From Desulfomicrobium sp. UBA5193 (GTDB taxonomy: Bacteria > Desulfobacterota > Desulfovibrionia > Desulfovibrionales > Desulfomicrobiaceae): a stretch of DNA of 64,000 bases. Made by a program: the position numbers and the translations under genes. The stretch spans positions 712,322 through 776,321 of the forward strand of contig DHWB01000003.1 of NCBI GenBank assembly GCA_002412965.1. The letters are read 5' to 3'. The notes beneath the pieces were generated by a model. That model was given only the letters and a program-made list of their open reading frames with translations. It was not told the origin of the DNA and ran no database searches. Within the stretch, counting starts at the first letter, position 1, and the number at the start of each line of letters is the position of its first letter. Of this stretch, positions 59,239 through 64,000 are shown piece after piece.

Positions 59239-61149
59239 ATGACCCAGGATCAAGCAGTCATAATGGCTGTCATCGTCGCGACCATCGGCATGTTTCTCTG
59301 GGGCCGCTGGCGTCATGACATGGTCGCCGTAGGGTCGCTCCTGGCCTGCGTTCTGTTCGGGCTGGTGCTGCCGGTCGACGCCTTCCGGGGCTTTGGACAT
59401 CCGGCGGTGGTCACCGTGGCGTGTGTGCTGGTGCTCAGTCGCGGCCTGCAGATCTCCGGCGCGGTGGATGTGCTGACCAGATACGTGTTGCCCGCCAAGG
59501 CCGGGCCTACGGCGAGCATCGCTGCCTTGGCCGCCCTGGCCGCCGTCTTGTCCGGCTTCATGAACAATGTCGGCGCATTGGCGTTGCTCATGCCGGTAGG
59601 CATCCAGATCGCAGAGCGTCTGGGCCTCCCTCCGGGCAAGGTTCTGATGCCCCTGGCCTTCGGATCGATTCTGGGCGGCACCACCACCATGATCGGAACT
59701 CCCCCCAATCTGATCATTTCCGGTTTTCGCGCCAATCTGGAGGACACGAGCGGTTTCGGCATGTTCGATTTCACGTTGGTCGGCCTGCCGCTGACGCTGG
59801 TCGGGGTTGTCTTCATCGCCCTTGTCGGCTGGCGTCTGGTTCCGGCGCGCAAGCACTCCGGAGCCGCCGGGTTTGATACCGGCGCCTACATCACCGAGGT
59901 CAACGTGCCCGAGGGCAGTTCCTCCGCAGGCAAGCGCTTGCAGGAGATCGAAACAGTTCTGGACGGACTCGATGCGCAGGTCTTGGATCTTGTGCGAAAC
60001 AATGTTTTCATGAGGGCTCCCAGGCCGAGCAAGATCGTTCGCGCTGGCGATATCCTCGTGCTGGAGGCCGATGTCGGCGCACTGCCCGATATCCTGTCGC
60101 GGCTTGATCTCAAGCTGGAAGAGGACAAGCTCTCCGAGGTTCCCGCCAGGAGAGACAGGCACCCGGAGGATGCTGTCGAGGATGATGAGAGTGCGGACCA
60201 GGACAGAGGCCTCGTCTCGGCGGAGTGGGCGGTCGATGCCCGGGAGGATGCGGATTCCGGCGGCGAGGAGGCTGTCAAGGCCGCACCGGCGGGGGAGAGC
60301 ACGCTGATGGAGGTGGCCGTGCTGCCCGAATCGGAAATCGCGGGCCGTTCGGCCAGCGACCTGCTGTTGCGCACCCGTTACGGCATCAATCTGCTCGCGG
60401 TATCGCGTCAGGGCAAATGCAGCATGGCCCGCCTGCGCTCCCTCAAGGTCAAGCCGGGCGATGTGCTGCTCATGCAGGGGGCGCCGGAGACCTTGACCGA
60501 GTTCGCCAGCAACGCCGGCTGCGTTCCCCTGGCACAGCGCGAGTTGCGCATTCCGGACAAGCGCAAGGCCCTCCTGGCCACGGGGATCATACTGCTCTCG
60601 GTGGGAGTGGCCGCCCTCGGCCTGCTCCCCGCCGCAGTCTCGTTCGCGGGGGGAGTGCTTGCGTCCATGGCGCTGCGCACCGTGCAACTGCGCTCTATTT
60701 ACGAGTCCGTCGATTGGCCGGTGGTCGTGCTCCTGGGAGCGCTCCTGCCTGTGGCGGGGGCCATGCAGAGTACAGGCACGGCCGATCTGATCGCGCGCCT
60801 GCTGCTCGAGAATGTGGCGCAGGGCAACGCCTTTATCGGCCTCGCGGTGATCATGGTCACGACCATGGTGCTGACCGACCTGATGAACAATGCCGCCACG
60901 GCGGCCGTGATGGCCCCCGTCGGCCTGGGTGCGGCGATCCAGCTGGGCGTCAATCCGGACACCTTCCTGATGGCCGTGGCCATCGGGGCCTCCTGCGCTT
61001 TCCTCACGCCCATAGGGCACCAGAACAACACCCTCATCCTCGGGCCAGGCGGCTTCAGATTCGGAGACTACTGGCGCATGGGCCTGCCCATGGATTTTCT
61101 GGTCGTCACGGTGACGCTTCCCTTGCTGGTCTGGTTTTGGCCTTTGTAG
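59239..61149 (+). CDS. SLC13/DASS-type transporter with two RCK_C domains
   Basis: A 636-residue inner-membrane protein. The N-terminal membrane half carries the DASS/CitT motif FMNNVGALALLMPVGIQIA and GGTTTMIGTPPNLIISGF. The C-terminal half repeats it (TDLMNNAATAAVMAPVGL ... AFLTPIGHQNNTLILGPGG). Between them, residues ~215-430 hold two RCK_C/TrkA_C domains (FMRAPRPSKIVRAGDILVLEADVG; LRSLKVKPGDVLLMQGAPETL). They are joined by an unusually acidic ~45-residue linker. Such proteins import dicarboxylates, sulfate or related anions with Na+; in a sulfate reducer sulfate is an appealing substrate, but that is a guess. Confidence 0.9.
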   Translation: MTQDQAVIMAVIVATIGMFLWGRWRHDMVAVGSLLACVLFGLVLPVDAFRGFGHPAVVTVACVLVLSRGLQISGAVDVLTRYVLPAKAGPTASIAALAALAAVLSGFMNNVGALALLMPVGIQIAERLGLPPGKVLMPLAFGSILGGTTTMIGTPPNLIISGFRANLEDTSGFGMFDFTLVGLPLTLVGVVFIALVGWRLVPARKHSGAAGFDTGAYITEVNVPEGSSSAGKRLQEIETVLDGLDAQVLDLVRNNVFMRAPRPSKIVRAGDILVLEADVGALPDILSRLDLKLEEDKLSEVPARRDRHPEDAVEDDESADQDRGLVSAEWAVDAREDADSGGEEAVKAAPAGESTLMEVAVLPESEIAGRSASDLLLRTRYGINLLAVSRQGKCSMARLRSLKVKPGDVLLMQGAPETLTEFASNAGCVPLAQRELRIPDKRKALLATGIILLSVGVAALGLLPAAVSFAGGVLASMALRTVQLRSIYESVDWPVVVLLGALLPVAGAMQSTGTADLIARLLLENVAQGNAFIGLAVIMVTTMVLTDLMNNAATAAVMAPVGLGAAIQLGVNPDTFLMAVAIGASCAFLTPIGHQNNTLILGPGGFRFGDYWRMGLPMDFLVVTVTLPLLVWFWPL

Positions 61150-61211
61150 CAGGGTTCGAATTTTTTTCCCGTAAGCATGGGACACGGGGAGAGCAAACAC
61201 GTGGAGGTCGC

Positions 61212-62363
61212 ATGTCATTTTCCTTTTCCACCGCGCGCATTGTCTTTGGCCCTGGCGTCCGCGCCGACATCGCCGTGCAGGCGGCCCGTTTGGGGAGCCA
61301 TTGCCTGCTGGTGACCGGAGGGCGGCCCGGGCGTTGCGATTGGCTGCTGCGGGAATTGCACATCGTCATGGACTCCGTGCATGCGGTCTCTATCGGGAGC
61401 GAGCCCGAAACCGGGATCATCGCCGCCAAGGCCGCCATGGCCCGCAAAGCGGGTTGCGATGTGGTTGTGGCCGTGGGCGGCGGGAGCGTGCTTGATGCGG
61501 GCAAGGCCCTGGCCGCGCTCATCACCAACACGCGCGATCTCTTCGACTACCTGGAGGTGGTCGGACGCGGCATGCCGCTGGAGCGTGCGCCCGTGCCCAT
61601 GATCGCGGTGCCGACCACGGCCGGCACCGGCTCCGAGGTCACGGCCAACGCCGTGCTCCTGTCCCGCGAACATGGGGTCAAGGTCAGCCTGCGCTCGGCG
61701 GGCATGATCCCGGATCTGGCGGTCATCGATCCTGAGCTTTCCGTATCACTGCCGCCTCTTCAGACCGCGTCCACGGGCATGGATGCCCTGACCCAGCTCA
61801 TGGAGGCCTTCGTGTCCCACGCCGCGAGCCCCCTGACCGATCCGTTCTGCCGCGACGGGCTGGCGCGCGCGGCGCGTTCCCTGCGCAAAGCGGTGGCGGA
61901 CGGGGCGGACCTGGAGGCGAGATCGGACATGGCCCTGGCCAGCCTCTTTTCGGGCATGGCCCTGGCCAATGCCAGGCTCGGGGCCGTGCACGGTTTCGCA
62001 GCCCCGCTGGGGGCGGCCTTGGGCGCGGCCCACGGCGAAATCTGCGCGGCCCTGCTGCCGCATGTCATGGAGGCCAACATCGCGGCCCTGCGCACCGCGG
62101 ATCCCGCCCATCCGGCCCTGGACCGGTACGCCGAGGTGGGGCTGCTGCTCATGGGCGTCCGCGAGGCCATGGCCGGGGTGCGCTTCGTGCGTTCATTGTG
62201 CGCGGACCTGGACGTTCGGTCCCTGCGTGTTCTGGGGCTACACGAGGGCGCGGTGCCGGAAGCCGCCCGTAAGGCGGCCGGGGCGTCAAGCATGAAGGGC
62301 AATCCCGTGGCGCTGGATCTCAATCTTCTGGAAGGCATCCTGTACCGGGCCATGGACGGGTGA
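61212..62363 (+). CDS. Iron-containing alcohol dehydrogenase family enzyme
   Basis: A 383-residue protein. The ATG at 61212 follows GGAGGTC. NAD(P)-binding VVVAVGGGSVLDAGKALAAL and VPTTAGTGSEVTANAVL are typical. Metal ligands: Asp in STGMDALTQLMEAF, then the two His of GAVHGFAAPLGAALGAAHGE. The position that is His in FucO-type enzymes (DALTH) is Gln here, a substitution I believe occurs in a subfamily. The substrate is unknown (primary alcohol/aldehyde or similar). Confidence 0.92.
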   Translation: MSFSFSTARIVFGPGVRADIAVQAARLGSHCLLVTGGRPGRCDWLLRELHIVMDSVHAVSIGSEPETGIIAAKAAMARKAGCDVVVAVGGGSVLDAGKALAALITNTRDLFDYLEVVGRGMPLERAPVPMIAVPTTAGTGSEVTANAVLLSREHGVKVSLRSAGMIPDLAVIDPELSVSLPPLQTASTGMDALTQLMEAFVSHAASPLTDPFCRDGLARAARSLRKAVADGADLEARSDMALASLFSGMALANARLGAVHGFAAPLGAALGAAHGEICAALLPHVMEANIAALRTADPAHPALDRYAEVGLLLMGVREAMAGVRFVRSLCADLDVRSLRVLGLHEGAVPEAARKAAGASSMKGNPVALDLNLLEGILYRAMDG

Positions 62364-62425
62364 CGTCCGTCGAAGCCCTTTTTGGGGCGCTGGGCGCGCA
62401 GAGGCCGTCCCGTTCCGGGGCGGGG

Positions 62426-62755
62426 TCATTTCCGGCCGTCGCCCCACACGGGGTCCTGGCCGAACCTGTCCATCCACCATTCCTCGTCGGATAGGTGCCG
62501 TCTGAGCTCCTCCTCGGCGAAGGAGTACTGGTATGTCTCGCAATAGCTGACGACGGTTCTGTAGGCCTCGACGATCCTGCGCGTCATCTCGCAGCACATT
62601 TCCCTGTCTCCGGGGTGCGTGTCGGGATGCCAGCGCTTGAGAAGGCGTGTGTACGCGGACCGGATTTCCTCCATGGTGGCCCTGTCCTGCAGTTCGAGGC
62701 GGCTCTTGGCCGCGACGAGTTCCGCGTATGTGGGACTTTTCATGCTCGTGCTCAT
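62426..62755 (-). CDS. J-domain protein
   Basis: A 109-residue protein beginning at 62755 and overlapping the upstream gene's stop (ATGA). The N-terminal J domain covers ~8-70 with the invariant HPD in LKRWHPDTHPGD and SAYTRLLKRW. There is no G/F or zinc-finger region, so it is a class III co-chaperone. The C-terminus (FAEEELRRHLSDEEWWMDRF) is specific. It is probably co-expressed with the RCK protein gene. Confidence 0.88.
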   Translation of the reverse strand: MSTSMKSPTYAELVAAKSRLELQDRATMEEIRSAYTRLLKRWHPDTHPGDREMCCEMTRRIVEAYRTVVSYCETYQYSFAEEELRRHLSDEEWWMDRFGQDPVWGDGRK

Positions 62756-64000
62756 GAGGACTCCTGATACAGCTCCGCAAATTTCTTCTCCGCCTCGGCC
62801 GTCGCGATCAGGATCAGTTCGTCATCGTCCTGTACCACGATGTTCGGGTGGGGGTTGATGAGCATTTTCTCATCGCGTTTGATGGCGACAATGCTGCATC
62901 CGGTGTCCTCGCGAATTTGCTGGTCGCGCAGGGCCTTGCCGATGATGGTCTTGCCTGGCGTGGCACGGAAGATGTTCAGCCCTTCGGAGATCATCAGCAT
63001 CTTTTCCGGCTGGAGCAGGTTCAGGATGGTCGCGGTGCACAGGGACGCATAGGACATGACCAGATTGGCGCCGGCGCGATGCAGGGTGTTGATGTTGCGG
63101 TCCAGGCTGGCGCGGCTGATGATCTGAACGTCAGGACGCAGGCGGCGGCAGTAGATGGTCAGGAAGATGTTCAGGTCGTCGTCGTGGGTGGTGATGATGA
63201 TCGACGGGGTTTCGTTGATGCCGGCCGCGACGAGGATGTCCAGGTCGGCGGCGCTGCCCTGGATGATGCGCGTGTCGCCCGGGTTCTTGATCGCCTTTTT
63301 TTCCACCACCCGGTAGTCTATGCTCCTTTGCCCCAAGGCCTGGGCCACAGACATGCCAACCCTCCCGCCGCCGAGAACCAGCACGGGACCCTTGTGCTCC
63401 CCGCGCGTTCCGTCCGGCCCCATGAGCTGATCGTAGCTGTCCAGTTGCGCCTCGGAACCGGCCAGCACCAGGACCGTCGAGGCACTGATCGCGCTCTGCG
63501 GGCCGGGGAGCTGAAATCGTCCCCTTTCCCACATCCCGACGACATTGACGCCGGTCAGCTCGCGCAAGCGGCTCTCGGCCAGGGTGCGCCCCTGCAGCGG
63601 AGTGCGCATGGCCGGGGCTTCAGCGATGAGCAGTTCGTCGAATTTGCCGATGACGTTGGCCTGCATGCTCAGGCCAAGCACCCTCCTGGCCAGGACCTGT
63701 CCCAGCATTTTGGTGAACTGGAAGGTGTGCGAGCTGCCTGCCAGATCAAGGATGTCGACGGAGTCGTCCTGGTCGGCGTTGGTGACGATGAGGACTTTGT
63801 CCGAGACCTCGCGGATGGTGAAGATGATGTTGGTGCTGCTCACATCCTCATTCATGACCACGACCATGGAGGCATCGTGGATGCGCACGCGGTTGTAGGT
63901 TTCCGGGTCGTCGAGCTCGCCCAGAATCACATTGAGCCCGGTCTCGTGCAGGTTCAGGGCCTGCTGCAGGTCGGCGATGAGGATGACGTATGGGATGCCG
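62752..64000 (-). CDS. Two-RCK (TrkA-N) protein, probable ion channel subunit (5' end outside window)
   Basis: At least 415 residues, with the frame open to the right edge of the window (beginning GIPYVILIADL...). The first visible RCK_N domain includes VVVMNEDVSSTNIIFTIREV. An RCK_C-like part follows (MRTPLQGRTLAESRLRELTG). The second Rossmann domain has GGGRVGMSVAQALGQR, DTRIIQGSAADLDILVAAGI and IITTHDDDLNIFLTIYCRRL, and a final RCK_C has MLINPHPNIVVQDDDELILI. Tandem RCK domains regulate K+ channels and CASTOR/POLLUX-like channels. The membrane part would lie upstream, outside the window. Confidence 0.85.
   Translation of the reverse strand, partial: GIPYVILIADLQQALNLHETGLNVILGELDDPETYNRVRIHDASMVVVMNEDVSSTNIIFTIREVSDKVLIVTNADQDDSVDILDLAGSSHTFQFTKMLGQVLARRVLGLSMQANVIGKFDELLIAEAPAMRTPLQGRTLAESRLRELTGVNVVGMWERGRFQLPGPQSAISASTVLVLAGSEAQLDSYDQLMGPDGTRGEHKGPVLVLGGGRVGMSVAQALGQRSIDYRVVEKKAIKNPGDTRIIQGSAADLDILVAAGINETPSIIITTHDDDLNIFLTIYCRRLRPDVQIISRASLDRNINTLHRAGANLVMSYASLCTATILNLLQPEKMLMISEGLNIFRATPGKTIIGKALRDQQIREDTGCSIVAIKRDEKMLINPHPNIVVQDDDELILIATAEAEKKFAELYQESS

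Noticed and set aside
61790..61840. Inactive Fe-ADH because of a His-to-Gln change in the metal site
   Set aside because: The other ligands are intact, and I believe DALTQ occurs in a normal subfamily, so loss of function is not supported.

Overview
The window looks like chromosomal DNA of a GC-rich Gram-negative bacterium, most likely a sulfate-reducing deltaproteobacterium of the Desulfovibrionales, perhaps Desulfomicrobium-like. This placement is inferred from base composition, gene style and the mix of PEP-CTERM, CHAT/CHASE2, CheX and giant secreted proteins. No rRNA or marker gene here fixes the taxonomy.

Positions 1-27390 hold a locus of very large exported proteins. A rightward set of seven tightly spaced genes encodes a Pro-rich-repeat protein (cut by the window edge), a 2126-residue protein with carboxypeptidase-regulatory-like, pre-peptidase-like, Ig-like and CARDB-like parts, a BNR-type propeller, a polytopic membrane protein, a PQQ-type propeller, a TolB/WD40-like propeller and a small membrane protein with a zinc ribbon. 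A strong two-way terminator separates these from a convergent 1335-residue exported helical protein. Beyond that lie a tiny ORF and a 2392-residue exported protein. Three of these proteins share an N-terminal module of about 75 residues that I do not recognise. The two giants appear to share a second module, and two proteins end in the same TPR-like tail. I recognise no named system here, and this is one of two main candidates for something undescribed.

Positions 27391-30300 hold a broken ORF, a possible Tli4-like immunity protein, a lipoprotein and a TPMT-like methyltransferase. tRNA-Val(TAC) and tRNA-Asp(GTC) follow. The 3' 52 bp of the tRNA-Asp region is repeated exactly at 47869-47920, which defines a 17.4-kb integrated island. 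It carries a decayed tyrosine integrase fused to an IS66 fragment, a PEP-CTERM protein, and an operon of TpsA exoprotein, TpsB transporter, TPR-CHAT protease, CHASE2-adenylate cyclase and DUF928 protein. A second group follows: a metallo-beta-lactamase-fold hydrolase, a PilZ + cNMP-binding + Ser/Thr kinase, a PP2C phosphatase and a cNMP-binding histidine kinase. Read together, the island looks like a self-contained cyclic-nucleotide signalling and surface-secretion module.

Just right of the island, a promoter drives a yybP-ykoY (manganese) riboswitch. Its expression platform can form three nested alternative hairpins. It precedes a short Gly-rich secreted protein and a membrane protein, neither of them a known Mn transporter. 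The rest (49-64 kb) is mostly ordinary chromosome: DUF533 protein, a degenerate M23 peptidase, endonuclease IV, a cold-shock/DUF1294 protein, a LysR regulator divergent from a D-amino-acid aldolase-like enzyme plus an ornithine-cyclodeaminase-like enzyme (the latter flanked by two copies of a ~120-bp dispersed repeat), CheX, a YciA-like thioesterase, an SLC13/RCK transporter, an Fe-ADH, a J-domain protein and a two-RCK protein running off the right edge.
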